Source: Achromobacter sp. AONIH1 (lineage in GTDB: Bacteria; Pseudomonadota; Gammaproteobacteria; Burkholderiales; Burkholderiaceae_B). Taken from it: a stretch of 64,000 bases of DNA. The translations under genes and the position numbers were made by a program. Positions 50,996 through 60,017 of this stretch are shown piece after piece. Below the pieces are notes generated by a model that saw only the letters and a program-made list of their open reading frames with translations, was not told where the DNA came from and did not search any database. The stretch lies in contig NZ_CP026124.1 of assembly GCF_002902905.1 (NCBI RefSeq), forward strand, positions 1,674,001 to 1,738,000, read 5' to 3'. Within the stretch, counting starts at the first letter, position 1. Each line of letters starts with the position of its first letter.

Positions 50996-52123
50996 ATGGA
51001 ATTGTTCGCAAGCTTGAGTTTCTTTGGCGGCGCCCTGTTCGGCGGACTGGGCCTGTTGGCCTATCGCGCCTTCGGCATGCCGTTGCGCATCGGTTATCGG
51101 CACGTCATCGCCGCGATCTGCCTGGCGGTGTGGATGGCGGTGTTCTGGCACCGGCCCTGGCAGCCACTGGCGCTGCTGGCCATTTCCGGCGCCGCGCTGT
51201 GGGCGGTGCGCCGCAAGTACATTCCGACCTGGCTCGCGGTCATCATCACGATGACGCCCTTGCTGCTGGTCAAGACCGGCGTATCGCACCTGGCGGCGAT
51301 GCTGGGTCTGTCCTTCGCGACCTTCCGCGCCATCGATGTGCTGCTGTTCGCGCCGCGCAACGAACGCATCTCGCTGCTGGACTACTGCATCTACGTGTTT
51401 TTCCCGCTGACGCTGCTGGCCGGTCCCATGTACCGCTGGCGCAACTTCCAGGCCGACCTGAAGCGCGGCTATGAAGGCGTGAGCCTGAACACCTGGCTTT
51501 CGGGCCTGGAACTGATCATGGTCGGCGTGATCCAGAAGTTCGGCCTGGCCGAGCTGATCTGGCGCTACGGCCTGTCGACGCTGGACGCGCACGATTATTC
51601 GTTCACCGGCGTGGCGCTCAATGCCTCGCTGTACAGCGCCTACCTGTTCTTCGACTTCGCCGGCTATTCGACGATGGCGATCGGCATCGGCATGCTGTTC
51701 GGCTTCAACCTGCCGATCAATTTCCGCAATCCGCTGGCCACGCTGAATCCGCAGGATTTCTGGCGGCGCTGGCACATCAGCCTGTCCGAATGGCTGCGCG
51801 ACGTGGTGTTCATGCCCATCTACAAGGCGCTGAGCAAGACGGCGTTCTTCGGGCGGCACCGGATGGCAGCGCAGAACATCGGCATCTTCGCCACGCTGCT
51901 GGCCATGGGCGTGTGGAACGGCCTGTCGCCGCACTACATCGTCAGCGGCCTGATGTTCGGCGCCTATTCGGTGGGCCACAACCTGCTGGTCAATGCCGCC
52001 CGCACTCGACCGGGGCTGCAGGCCGCGCTGGCCCGGCCCCTGATGCGCTTCGCGGGGCGCGTGTTCACCCTGATCCTGGCCGCGCTGGCGCTGTACGTAT
52101 TCAGCGGCCGCAGCCCGATCTGA
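50996..52123 (+). CDS. dltB: DltB-like membrane-bound O-acyltransferase (MBOAT)
   Basis: 375 residues with about ten membrane segments. WRRWHISLSEWLRD has His260, and MGVWNGLSPHYIVSGL has the catalytic His313. FDFAGYSTMAIGIGMLFGF (219-237) is the typical MBOAT substrate region. DltB moves D-alanine from DltC across the membrane. It is 29 bp before dltA. Confidence 0.92.
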   Translation: MELFASLSFFGGALFGGLGLLAYRAFGMPLRIGYRHVIAAICLAVWMAVFWHRPWQPLALLAISGAALWAVRRKYIPTWLAVIITMTPLLLVKTGVSHLAAMLGLSFATFRAIDVLLFAPRNERISLLDYCIYVFFPLTLLAGPMYRWRNFQADLKRGYEGVSLNTWLSGLELIMVGVIQKFGLAELIWRYGLSTLDAHDYSFTGVALNASLYSAYLFFDFAGYSTMAIGIGMLFGFNLPINFRNPLATLNPQDFWRRWHISLSEWLRDVVFMPIYKALSKTAFFGRHRMAAQNIGIFATLLAMGVWNGLSPHYIVSGLMFGAYSVGHNLLVNAARTRPGLQAALARPLMRFAGRVFTLILAALALYVFSGRSPI

Positions 52124-52151
52124 TCCAATTTCATACGCCGGGAGCATCGGC

Positions 52152-53600
52152 ATGCGTTTCGACCTGAAATCCTTCGACTTCGTGGAATGCGAGCGCGCGC
52201 CCGATGCGCTGGCGGTGACCGCGGCCGACCGGAACCTGAGCTGGGCGCAACTGCGCGCCGAGGCGCTGGCCTGGGCCGACGCCGCGCGTGCGCATGGCGC
52301 GGCGCCGGATGTGCCGGTGGCCATCTATGGCCACAAGCAGGCTTCGTTCTTCGTGGCGATGGTCGGCGCGCTGCTGGTCGGCGCGCCGTTCGTGCCGGTC
52401 GACACGATCTATCCGCCCGAGCGTCTGCGCCGCATCGTCGAGATCGTGAGGCCGGCGGCGGTTTTCGATGCGGCCGCTGGCCGTTTTGAACCCGGCCACG
52501 GCGCGTCGCTGGCCGAACGCGGCCTGGCCTACGTCATGTTCACCTCGGGCAGCACCGGCGATCCGAAGGGCGTGCAGATCGGGCGCGAGAGCGTGGGCCT
52601 GCTGGGTGACTGGATGCTGGGCAGTTTCGGACTGGGCGACGCGCCGGTGTTCATGAACCAGGCGCCGTTCAGCTTCGATCTGTCGATGTACGAAGTCTTC
52701 GCCACGCTGGCATCCGGCGGCGCCTGCGTGCTGAACTCGCGCGAACTGATCGCCACGCCCGCCGCGTGGATCGCCAGGCTGGCCGAACAAGGCATCACGG
52801 TGTGGGTATCGACGCCGTCCTTCGCGCATCAGCAACTGGCCAATCGGGATTTCTCGCCCGCGACGCTGCCGACCTTGCGCACGTTCCTGTTCTGCGGCGA
52901 ACCCTTGCCGGCCGCCCTGGCCAAGAAGTTGCGCCAGCGTTTCCCGGATGCGGCCATCCTGAATACCTACGGTCCGACCGAGGCCACTGTCGCCACGACC
53001 TGGATCGAGATCACGGACGCGGTGCTGGCGCAGCACGATCCGCTGCCGGTCGGCCACGCCAAGCCGGATTGCGAGCTGCTGGTGACGGACGGCGAGATCT
53101 GCATCGTCGGCGACCATGTCATGCGCGGCTATCTGAACCGTGCGGACCTGAATGAGCAGAAGCTTTTCGTCCACGCTGACGGCCGCCGGGGCTTTCGCAC
53201 CGGCGACCTGGGCCAGATGGAGGAGGGCGGCCTGCTGTTCTGCCGTGGCCGCATGGACGATCAGATCAAGCTCAACGGTTATCGCATCGAACTGGCGGAA
53301 ATCGACGAGGCGCTGCACGGGCTGCCCGGCGCGGAGGGCGGCGCCTGCGCCGTGCTGCGCCGTCCGGATGGCACGGCGGTGCGCCTGATCGGCTTCGTCA
53401 CGGGGGCGGCGGTGGCAGGCGAGCAGCCCGCCTTCCTGGACGCGCAGGCGCTATCGAACTGGAAAGATCTGCTGGCCCAACGCCTGCCGCCCTACATGGT
53501 GCCGTCCGAGCTGGTGGCCTGCCCGGCCCTGCCCATGTCGAACAACCACAAGATCGACCGCAAGAAGCTGATCGATATCTATGCCGGGATACCCGCGTAG
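52152..53600 (+). CDS. dltA: D-alanine:carrier protein ligase, DltA-like
   Basis: 482 residues of the adenylation family. P-loop FTSGSTGDPKG (130-140), FMNQAPFSFDLSMYEVFATL, NTYGPTEATVATTW, RTGDLG, and the C-terminal lysine Lys467 in NNHKIDRKK. It activates D-alanine with ATP and loads the carrier protein. GGGAG precedes the ATG. It is the last gene of the operon; a short tandem repeat and structured repeat copy C follow. Confidence 0.9.
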   Translation: MRFDLKSFDFVECERAPDALAVTAADRNLSWAQLRAEALAWADAARAHGAAPDVPVAIYGHKQASFFVAMVGALLVGAPFVPVDTIYPPERLRRIVEIVRPAAVFDAAAGRFEPGHGASLAERGLAYVMFTSGSTGDPKGVQIGRESVGLLGDWMLGSFGLGDAPVFMNQAPFSFDLSMYEVFATLASGGACVLNSRELIATPAAWIARLAEQGITVWVSTPSFAHQQLANRDFSPATLPTLRTFLFCGEPLPAALAKKLRQRFPDAAILNTYGPTEATVATTWIEITDAVLAQHDPLPVGHAKPDCELLVTDGEICIVGDHVMRGYLNRADLNEQKLFVHADGRRGFRTGDLGQMEEGGLLFCRGRMDDQIKLNGYRIELAEIDEALHGLPGAEGGACAVLRRPDGTAVRLIGFVTGAAVAGEQPAFLDAQALSNWKDLLAQRLPPYMVPSELVACPALPMSNNHKIDRKKLIDIYAGIPA

Positions 53601-53607
53601 GGGCAGC

Positions 53608-53658
53608 GTGGCCGCATGCGCCGATGAGGGTGGCCGCATGCGCTGGTGAGCGTGGCGC
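53608..53658. repeat. 22-bp tandem repeat after dltA
   Basis: GTGGCCGCATGCGC occurs at 53608-53621 and 53630-53643 with period 22, and a partial GTGGCGC at 53652-53658. It contains short GCATGC palindromes. No function is evident. Confidence 0.7.
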
Positions 53659-53814
53659 TAGACATGCCGTCAGCTCGTCGGGGATCGATTGATATGGGCG
53701 GCTTGATGTGGGCGCCGAGCAGCTGGCACTGAGGCGATCCACATTGCTTCTACGCCGTCGTCTCTCTTTGAGAACACACCTTCCCAAGCAGCACTGCCTC
53801 CCCAAGCCGGGCAG

Positions 53815-53882
53815 CGCGGATCCGGCTCCGCCGGTCCGCAGCTGCGCCCCTGGGGGAAGGCGCGCAGCGCCTCGGGGGGGGC
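53815..53882 (-). repeat. Stop-codon-abutting structured repeat, copy C
   Basis: On the minus strand it begins one base after the yggT stop codon: C8, stem GAGGCGC-TGC-GCGCCTTC, CCCCAGGGG, a spacer, then CCGGCGGAGCCGG and ATCCGCG. Compared with copies A and B one stem pair is changed on both sides (A to G with T to C), which supports selection for the hairpin. Confidence 0.85.
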
Positions 53883-54443
53883 CTACACCCCCATCAGCGA
53901 ATAACTGAGGCGGGCCAGGACCATCAGCACGATCTGCGCGACCACCAGCAGGACCAACGGCGAGAAATCGATCGAGCTGCGCGGCAGGATGCGGCGGATG
54001 GGATCGAGCAGCGGCGCGGTCAGGGTCGAGAGCAGCGGCATGAGCGGCGCCATGGGGTTGACCCAGGACAGCACGGCCTGGATCAGCGTCAGCCAGACGA
54101 TCAGGTTGAGCGCCCACTTGATCGCCATGATCAGCGCCGAGCCCATGGCGGCGGGCAGCAGGGCTGCGGGGATCAGCGCGCCGATGGCCACCAGCCAGAT
54201 CAGCACCAGATAGACCAGCGCCGACAGCCAGGTCGCCACCAGGCTGGTCCAGTCGATCTTGTTGCCGGCGGGAATGATCTTGCGCAGCGGCAGCACGAGC
54301 CAGTTGGTGGCTTGGTAGATCGCGCGCGCCAGCGGATTGAACGGCGGCAGCCGAATCGCGTGCATCCATGCCCGTGCGATCAAGGCGGCGCCGAATAGCG
54401 TGAAGACGATTTCGAGCAGGAAGCGAAGGATTTCACCGAGCAT
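53883..54443 (-). CDS. YggT-family membrane protein
   Basis: 186 residues with four membrane segments and two YGGT repeats (IRLPPFNPLARAIYQATNWLVLPLR and VNPMAPLMPLLSTLTAPLLDPIRRILP). The family is a small inner-membrane group of uncertain function, sometimes linked to osmotic tolerance. The start is 174 bp from the end of the histone-like gene. Copy C begins one base after its stop. Confidence 0.88.
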   Translation of the reverse strand: MLGEILRFLLEIVFTLFGAALIARAWMHAIRLPPFNPLARAIYQATNWLVLPLRKIIPAGNKIDWTSLVATWLSALVYLVLIWLVAIGALIPAALLPAAMGSALIMAIKWALNLIVWLTLIQAVLSWVNPMAPLMPLLSTLTAPLLDPIRRILPRSSIDFSPLVLLVVAQIVLMVLARLSYSLMGV

Positions 54444-54559
54444 GGACGGGATCTACCAGAAAAAGACGGATTCCATTGTCGCACGGGCAGATGAAAAAGT
54501 GCCTCCGCGCGGTGACGGTCAGCGCCAGGGATGGTCCGGCTTGCGAGACGGCCTCAATG

Positions 54560-54590
54560 AAAAAGCCGCCTGGCCAGGCCAGGCGGCTTA
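54560..54590 (-). terminator. Rho-independent terminator of the histone-like gene
   Basis: On the minus strand a GC stem of up to 11 bp (54587-54577 with 54575-54565; a real loop would use about 9 pairs) is followed by T5 (54564-54560), 27 bp beyond the histone-like stop. Confidence 0.85.
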
Positions 54591-54616
54591 AGTACCGCTA
54601 GACGGCTGAGTCCGGA

Positions 54617-55216
54617 TTAGGGACGGCCACCGGTCGGGAAGGGCCACGACGCGGCGGGGTTCAGCGCGGTCTTCGCACCCGGGGCAGCAGCCGTGGACGG
54701 CGGCGTGGCGGGCTTCTTCGGAGCGGCTTTCTTCGCAGCGGGCTTCTTGGCGGCCGGGGCCTTCTTGGCAGCCGGGGCAGCCTTCTTGGCTACGGCCTTC
54801 TTGGCAGCAGGCGCCTTCTTGGCTACGGCCTTCTTGGCAGCCGGCTTCTTGGCGACAGCCTTCTTGGCAACCGCCTTCTTGGCGACGACCTTCTTGGCTA
54901 CCGCTTTCTTGGCGACGGCCTTTTTGGCGACGGCCTTCTTGGCTGCGGGCTTCTTGGCCGCGACCTTCTTGGCGACGGCCTTCTTGGCTACCGCTTTCTT
55001 GGCGACCTTCTTGGCTGCCGGCTTCTTGGCGGCGACCTTCTTGACTGCCGGCTTCTTGGCGGCAACCTTCTTCACCGCCGGCTTCTTGGCGGCGACCTTC
55101 TTCACTGCAACCTTCTTGGCGGCAGCTTTCTTGGCCGGGGCGGCCTTCTTCGCTACTGCCTTCTTGGCGGCGGGCTTCTTCACCGCTTTCTTTACGGCTT
55201 TCTTGGCTGTTGCCAT
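54617..55216 (-). CDS. Histone H1-like, Ala/Lys-rich DNA-binding protein
   Basis: 199 residues, almost only Ala, Lys, Val and Pro, in tandem repeats of the AVAKKA, AKKP and KKVA type, with a short neutral C-terminal tail. This resembles Bordetella BpH1, eukaryotic H1 tails and chlamydial Hc. Such proteins bind and condense DNA without sequence specificity. Repeat number varies by slippage in relatives, so length may be unstable. The second ATG (55216) has AAGGAG seven bases upstream and is preferred over 55222. The opposite strand also reads open, but only as a complement of the repeats. Confidence 0.92.
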   Translation of the reverse strand: MATAKKAVKKAVKKPAAKKAVAKKAAPAKKAAAKKVAVKKVAAKKPAVKKVAAKKPAVKKVAAKKPAAKKVAKKAVAKKAVAKKVAAKKPAAKKAVAKKAVAKKAVAKKVVAKKAVAKKAVAKKPAAKKAVAKKAPAAKKAVAKKAAPAAKKAPAAKKPAAKKAAPKKPATPPSTAAAPGAKTALNPAASWPFPTGGRP

Positions 55217-55562
55217 GGTCATGCTCCTTAGGTTCAGGGGTCCCAGAACTTAAACCCGTGCCCCGACCCGCCAACAAAGCGGACCGTGCCCGGGCTATTC
55301 ATCGGCGCATGCCGCTGTTCTGTGCGAGCAACAGCTACTACGGTTTGCGCTAATGAATTCGGCACAGCCATTTGATATGGCCCCCGCTCCTTTGGCGCGA
55401 GCCATTTCAAATGGCGCCGGCAGGTCAGCCTGAAACAGGCCGCCTACCGCTAGTCTTGCGTGTTCGAAGCACCCTGACCGGGGAGCGCGCCGCCATGGCC
55501 TGTCGCGAACGCGACGCCTCGTGCTTGAGGCGTGCCCGCGCCGGGCCTGGCGGCGTACGGCT
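55217..55562. other. Intergenic region between nrdB and the histone-like gene, with twin palindromes
   Basis: About 345 bp. GCCATTTGATATGGC (55367-55381) is an imperfect and GCCATTTCAAATGGC (55401-55415) a perfect 15-bp palindrome, centres 34 bp apart, about 150-200 bp upstream of the histone-like start. ACGCCTC (55514-55520) with GAGGCGT (55527-55533) makes a hairpin 30 bp after the nrdB stop, a possible terminator without T-tract. No gene is seen. Confidence 0.5.
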
Positions 55563-56762
55563 TTACTCCCAGCTCAGCGTGCCACCGGTTTGGTATTCGA
55601 TCACGCGAGTTTCAAAAAAGTTGCGTTCCTTCTTAAGGTCGATCATCTCCGCCATCCACGGGAAGGGATTCTCTTCCTGGGGGAACAGCGGTTCGATGCC
55701 GATCTGTTGGCAGCGACGGTTGGCGATGAAGCGCAGGTAGGACTTGAACATCGGAGCGTTCAGGCCCAACACGCCGCGCGGCATCGTGTCTTCGGCGTAA
55801 GCGTATTCGAGTTCGACCGCTTTGCGGAAGAGTTCTCTGATTTCTTCGCGGAATTCCGGCGTCCAGAGATGCGGATTCTCAAGTTTGATGGTGTTGATCA
55901 GGTCGATGCCGAAATTGCAGTGCATGGATTCATCGCGCAGGATGTACATGTACTGCTCGGCCGCGCCGGTCATCTTGTTCTGGCGACCCAGCGCCAGGAT
56001 CTGCGTGAACCCGACGTAGAAGAACAGGCCTTCCATCAGGCACGCGAAGACGATCAGCGACTTCAGCAGCGTCTGGTCGGTTTCCGGCGTGCCGGTCTTG
56101 AAGTTCGGGTCGGCGATCGCGTCGATGAACGGGATCAGGAATTCGTCCTTGGCGCGGATGGACGGGACTTCGTTGTAGGCGTTGAAGATCTCCGCCTCGT
56201 CCAGGTCCAGGCTCTCGACGATGTATTGGTAGGCGTGCGTGTGGATCGCTTCCTCGAACGCCTGGCGCAGCAGGAACTGGCGGCATTCGGGCGCCGTGAT
56301 GTGGCGGTAGGTGCCCAGCACGATGTTGTTCGCGGCCAGCGAGTCGGCCGTGACGAAGAAACCCAGGTTGCGCTTGACGATGCGGCGCTCGTCCTCGGTG
56401 AGCCCGTTCGGGTTCTTCCAGAGGGCGATGTCGCGCGACATGTTGATTTCTTGCGGCATCCAGTGGTTGGCGCAAGTGGCCAGGTACTTTTCCCAGGCCC
56501 ACTTGTACTTGAACGGCACCAGCTGGTTGACGTCGGTCTGGCCGTTGATGATGCGCTTGTCGGCAACCTTCACGCGGTGCGAGACGGCATTGCCGCTGGC
56601 CGCCAGGCCGGCCGCGTGTTCAGGCGCGGCGGGCGTGGGCAGGGCGGAGTCGCCGAACACACCGGTCGCCGCCCGGACTGCGGGCGCGCCCTGCGAGCCC
56701 GCCGCGGGCGCGGGGGCTTGTGCAGGTTGCGTGGCGAGGTTGTCGTCTTCCCAATTAATCAT
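55563..56762 (-). CDS. nrdB: Class Ia ribonucleotide reductase, beta subunit
   Basis: 399 residues, somewhat longer than E. coli NrdB because of a disordered N-terminal ~60 residues. The ferritin-like core has the iron ligands in [18 protein letters not shown] and the [19 protein letters not shown] segment. The radical-bearing tyrosine region precedes them. The conserved C-terminal tail is GTLSWE. It holds the diiron-tyrosyl cofactor. It is 20 bp after nrdA. Confidence 0.96.
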   Translation of the reverse strand: MINWEDDNLATQPAQAPAPAAGSQGAPAVRAATGVFGDSALPTPAAPEHAAGLAASGNAVSHRVKVADKRIINGQTDVNQLVPFKYKWAWEKYLATCANHWMPQEINMSRDIALWKNPNGLTEDERRIVKRNLGFFVTADSLAANNIVLGTYRHITAPECRQFLLRQAFEEAIHTHAYQYIVESLDLDEAEIFNAYNEVPSIRAKDEFLIPFIDAIADPNFKTGTPETDQTLLKSLIVFACLMEGLFFYVGFTQILALGRQNKMTGAAEQYMYILRDESMHCNFGIDLINTIKLENPHLWTPEFREEIRELFRKAVELEYAYAEDTMPRGVLGLNAPMFKSYLRFIANRRCQQIGIEPLFPQEENPFPWMAEMIDLKKERNFFETRVIEYQTGGTLSWE

Positions 56763-56782
56763 GATTCATTCTCCGGAGGCGG

Positions 56783-59713
56783 TTATTGGCAGGCTTCGCA
56801 CTCTTCGAAGCCGGGATCGCCCGGCCGCATGGTGCAAACCGCCCCGAGAACTTCGGGTTCCGGCAAAACAGGTGCAGCGGCCACAGGCGAGGCGGCGGAT
56901 TGGCCGCCGGCGCTGACGGCGTTCAGTTCGCCGCCGCGGCCCGTGGATTTCTCGGCGCTGGTCGCGCCCAGGGTACGCAGGTAGTACGTGGTCTTCAGGC
57001 CACGCTTCCACGCCAGCTTGTAGGTGTCGTCGAGTTTCTTGCCCGATGCGCCGGCCATGTAGATGTTCAGCGACTGGGCCTGATCGATCCACTTCTGGCG
57101 ACGCGACGCGCATTCCACCAGCCAGCTCGGTTCGACTTCGAACGCGGTGGCGTAGAGTTCGCGGAGTTCGGAAGGTACGCGATCGATGCGGGACAGGCTG
57201 CCGTCGAAGTACTTGAGGTCGGCGACCATGACTTCGTCCCAGAGACCGAGTTTCTTCAGGTCACGCACGAGGTAATCGTTTACGACCGTGAACTCGCCGG
57301 AGAGATTCGATTTGACGTACAAGTTCTGGAAAGTGGGTTCGATGCACGCAGATACGCCAATGATATTGGAAATAGTGGCGGTTGGGGCAATTGCGATGCA
57401 ATTGGAGTTGCGCATGCCATGTTGTTTGATGCGCGCGCGCAACGTATCCCAATCGAGCGTGCTCGATTCATCGACCTCGACATGACCACCGCGTTCATCG
57501 CGCAGCATCTTCAACGTGTCTTGCGGCAGGATGCCGCGCGACCACAGCGAGCCTTCATACGATTGATAGCGGCCGCGTTCCTCGGCCAGCAGGCTCGAGG
57601 CCCAGTATGCGTGATAGCACACCGCTTCCATCGACGTGTCGGCGAATTCGACGGCGGCTTGCGAGGCGTAAGGCACGCGCATCATCTGCAGGCAGTCCTG
57701 GAAACCCATGATGCCCATGCCCACCGGACGGTGGCGCAGGTTGGAATTGCGCGCCTTGTCGACCGCGTAGTAGTTGATGTCGATCACGTTGTCGAGCATG
57801 CGCATGGCGATGCTGACCGTGCGCTTGATCTTCTCGTGGTCGAGTTCGAAACCGCCGCCGGCGGCCGGCTTCATGTGCGCGACCAGGTTCACCGAACCCA
57901 GGTTGCACACCGCGATTTCGGAGTCGTTGGTGTTCAGCGTGATCTCGGTGCACAGGTTCGAGCTGTGCACCACGCCGACGTGCTGCTGCGGCGAACGGAT
58001 GTTGCACGGATCCTTGAACGTGATCCAGGGGTGGCCGGTTTCGAACAGCATCGACAGCATCTTGCGCCACAGCGTCAGCGCCGGCATCTTCTTGAACAGC
58101 TTGAGGTCGCCGCTGGCCACGCGGGCTTCGTAGCCCAGGTAGGCTTTTTCGAACTCATGGCCGTACTTGTCGTGCAGGTCGGGGCAGTCGGAGGGCGAGA
58201 ACAGGGTCCATTCGCCGTTTTCCATGACGCGCTTCATGAACAGGTCGGGAATCCAGTTCGCCGTGTTCATGTCGTGCGTGCGGCGGCGTTCGTCGCCGGT
58301 GTTCTTGCGCAGTTCGAGGAATTCCTCGATGTCCAGGTGCCAGGTTTCCAGGTACGTGCAGACCGCGCCCTTGCGCTTGCCGCCCTGGTTCACCGCCACG
58401 GCGGTGTCGTTGACCACCTTCAGGAACGGGACCACGCCCTGGCTTTCGCCGTTGGTGCCCTTGATGTGGCTGCGCAGCGCGCGCACCGGGGTCCAGTCGT
58501 TGCCCAGGCCGCCGGCGTACTTGGCCAGCAGCGCGTTTTCCTTGATGGCGTCGTAGATGCCTTCCAGGTCGTCCGAGACCGTGGTCAGGTAGCACGACGA
58601 CAGCTGCGAGTGCAGCGTGCCCGAGTTGAACAGCGTGGGCGTGGAGCTCATGAAGTCGAACGAGGACAGGATCTCGTAGAACTCGATGGCGCGCGCTTCG
58701 CGGTTGGTCTCTTTCAGCGCCAGGCCCATGGCCACGCGCATGAAGAAGACCTGCGGCAGTTCGATGCGGGTGCCGCGGATGTGCAGGAAGTAGCGGTCGT
58801 ACAGAGTTTGCAGGCCGAGGTAGCCGAACTGCAGGTCGCGGCTGGCGTCCAGCGCCTGGCCCAGCTTGGCCAGGTCGTATTGGGACAGGTCGGGCGACAG
58901 CAGGCCGCCTTCGATCCCGCGCGAGATGAAGGTGGGGAAGTAGTCGGCGTAGCGCTGGCTCATGTCGGCCTGCGAGACTTCCTGGCCCAGCACTTCCTTG
59001 CGGATCGTGTGCAGCAGCAGGCGGGCGGTGACCTGGCTGTAGGCCGGGTCTTTCTCGACCAGCGCGCGGGCGGACAGGATGGCGGACTTGAACACTTCGT
59101 CCACGGGGATGCCGTCGTACAGATTCTTGACGGTTTCCTTCAGGATCGCTTCGGTGTCGATGAACTCGGTCAGGCCCACGCCGGCGGCTTCGATGGTGGC
59201 GCGCAGGCCGGCGATATCGAGCGGACGGCGCACGCCGTTGTCGGTCACGTTCAGCGACGGGCCGGATGCGGGGGCGGCGGCCTGCTGCTGCGCGTCGGCC
59301 GCGGCGGCTGCCGCGCGTTCCTGGGTGCGCTTCTCGCGGTACAGCACGTAGGAGCGGGCCACGTCATGCTCGCCCGAGCGCATCAGCGCCAGTTCGACCT
59401 GGTCCTGCACGTCTTCGATATGGAAGGTGCCGCCGCCGGGACGGTTGCGCACCAGCGCGTTGACGACCTGCTTGGTCAGCGATTCGACCAGCTCGCGCAC
59501 GCGGGCCGAAGCCGCGCCCTGGCCGCCATTGACGGCCAGGAAGGCCTTGGTCATGGCGATGGCGATCTTGCTGGGCTCGAAACCGACCACCGAGCCATTG
59601 CGGCGGATCAGGTTGTAGCTGCCCCACTGACCGCCGTTGGCGTCGGTCGAAGCATCGGTTTGGGAGGGCGGCACGGCCGTGGGCCGGGTCACAGAGGCGA
59701 TCGTAGTCTGCAT
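56783..59713 (-). CDS. nrdA: Class Ia ribonucleotide reductase, alpha subunit
   Basis: 976 residues with an N-terminal ATP-cone (about 28-125) and a 10-stranded barrel. Active-site cysteines are visible in SSCYLTTVSDD and NLCTEITLNT, the NCIAIAPTATISNIIG segment follows, and the tail ends CEACQ, a redox-active pair for thioredoxin. It reduces ribonucleoside diphosphates. The ATG at 59713 has AGGAG six bases upstream. Two NrdR boxes lie 143-189 bp upstream. Confidence 0.97.
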   Translation of the reverse strand: MQTTIASVTRPTAVPPSQTDASTDANGGQWGSYNLIRRNGSVVGFEPSKIAIAMTKAFLAVNGGQGAASARVRELVESLTKQVVNALVRNRPGGGTFHIEDVQDQVELALMRSGEHDVARSYVLYREKRTQERAAAAAADAQQQAAAPASGPSLNVTDNGVRRPLDIAGLRATIEAAGVGLTEFIDTEAILKETVKNLYDGIPVDEVFKSAILSARALVEKDPAYSQVTARLLLHTIRKEVLGQEVSQADMSQRYADYFPTFISRGIEGGLLSPDLSQYDLAKLGQALDASRDLQFGYLGLQTLYDRYFLHIRGTRIELPQVFFMRVAMGLALKETNREARAIEFYEILSSFDFMSSTPTLFNSGTLHSQLSSCYLTTVSDDLEGIYDAIKENALLAKYAGGLGNDWTPVRALRSHIKGTNGESQGVVPFLKVVNDTAVAVNQGGKRKGAVCTYLETWHLDIEEFLELRKNTGDERRRTHDMNTANWIPDLFMKRVMENGEWTLFSPSDCPDLHDKYGHEFEKAYLGYEARVASGDLKLFKKMPALTLWRKMLSMLFETGHPWITFKDPCNIRSPQQHVGVVHSSNLCTEITLNTNDSEIAVCNLGSVNLVAHMKPAAGGGFELDHEKIKRTVSIAMRMLDNVIDINYYAVDKARNSNLRHRPVGMGIMGFQDCLQMMRVPYASQAAVEFADTSMEAVCYHAYWASSLLAEERGRYQSYEGSLWSRGILPQDTLKMLRDERGGHVEVDESSTLDWDTLRARIKQHGMRNSNCIAIAPTATISNIIGVSACIEPTFQNLYVKSNLSGEFTVVNDYLVRDLKKLGLWDEVMVADLKYFDGSLSRIDRVPSELRELYATAFEVEPSWLVECASRRQKWIDQAQSLNIYMAGASGKKLDDTYKLAWKRGLKTTYYLRTLGATSAEKSTGRGGELNAVSAGGQSAASPVAAAPVLPEPEVLGAVCTMRPGDPGFEECEACQ

Positions 59714-59855
59714 GGAAGCTCCTGTGTGGAAAGCGCGTAGATAGGGCGCGACGGCATCGCGCCGGATACGGAATGGGTTCTGTTTTGAGGGGGATCGCGA
59801 CGCTGGGACGGTGTCGTCCGGATGGCGTGGCCGACGGGAATCAGCGCTTGGGCGA

Positions 59856-59902
59856 CCACAACATGTAGTGTAGCACCCCTCATTTCGCACTAATTCTAGT
59901 GA
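59856..59902. promoter_or_regulatory. Two NrdR boxes upstream of nrdA
   Basis: Box 1 contains CACAACATGTAGTG (59857-59870) and box 2 CACTAATTCTAGTG (59888-59901). Box 2 has perfect 5-bp arms CACTA/TAGTG. The centres are 31 bp apart, three helical turns, which is the known NrdR arrangement (16-bp boxes with 15-16 bp between). NrdR represses nrd genes when dATP/ATP is high. Confidence 0.72.
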
Positions 59903-59965
59903 TCGACTAAGACAGCTACAAGAAGAAGATGTGACCATGCCTCCAAAAGATTGTTACGAAATGCA

Positions 59966-59993
59966 CTGGGCGCGCCCAGCAAGGCGCGCCCAG
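59966..59993 (-). terminator. Hairpin terminator after the indolepyruvate oxidoreductase gene
   Basis: CTGGGCGCGCC (59966-59976) and GGCGCGCCCAG (59983-59993) form a perfect 11-bp stem with a 6-base loop, 24 bp after the stop on the minus strand, followed by TGCATTTCG. Confidence 0.55.
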
Positions 59994-60017
59994 GATCGGA
60001 CTCGTGAGAGCGAGTGT

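Noticed and set aside
53608..53658. CRISPR-like array after dltA
   Set aside because: Only two full 22-bp units with no spacers; a simple tandem repeat.
54693..55253. Hydrophobic [12 protein letters not shown] repeat protein on the plus strand
   Set aside because: It is the complement of the Ala/Lys repeat array of the histone-like gene; the terminator and ribosome-binding site support the minus strand.
56786..59740. Long plus-strand open frame opposite nrdA
   Set aside because: Same cause: a GC-rich complement of a well-identified gene, without domains or a ribosome-binding site.
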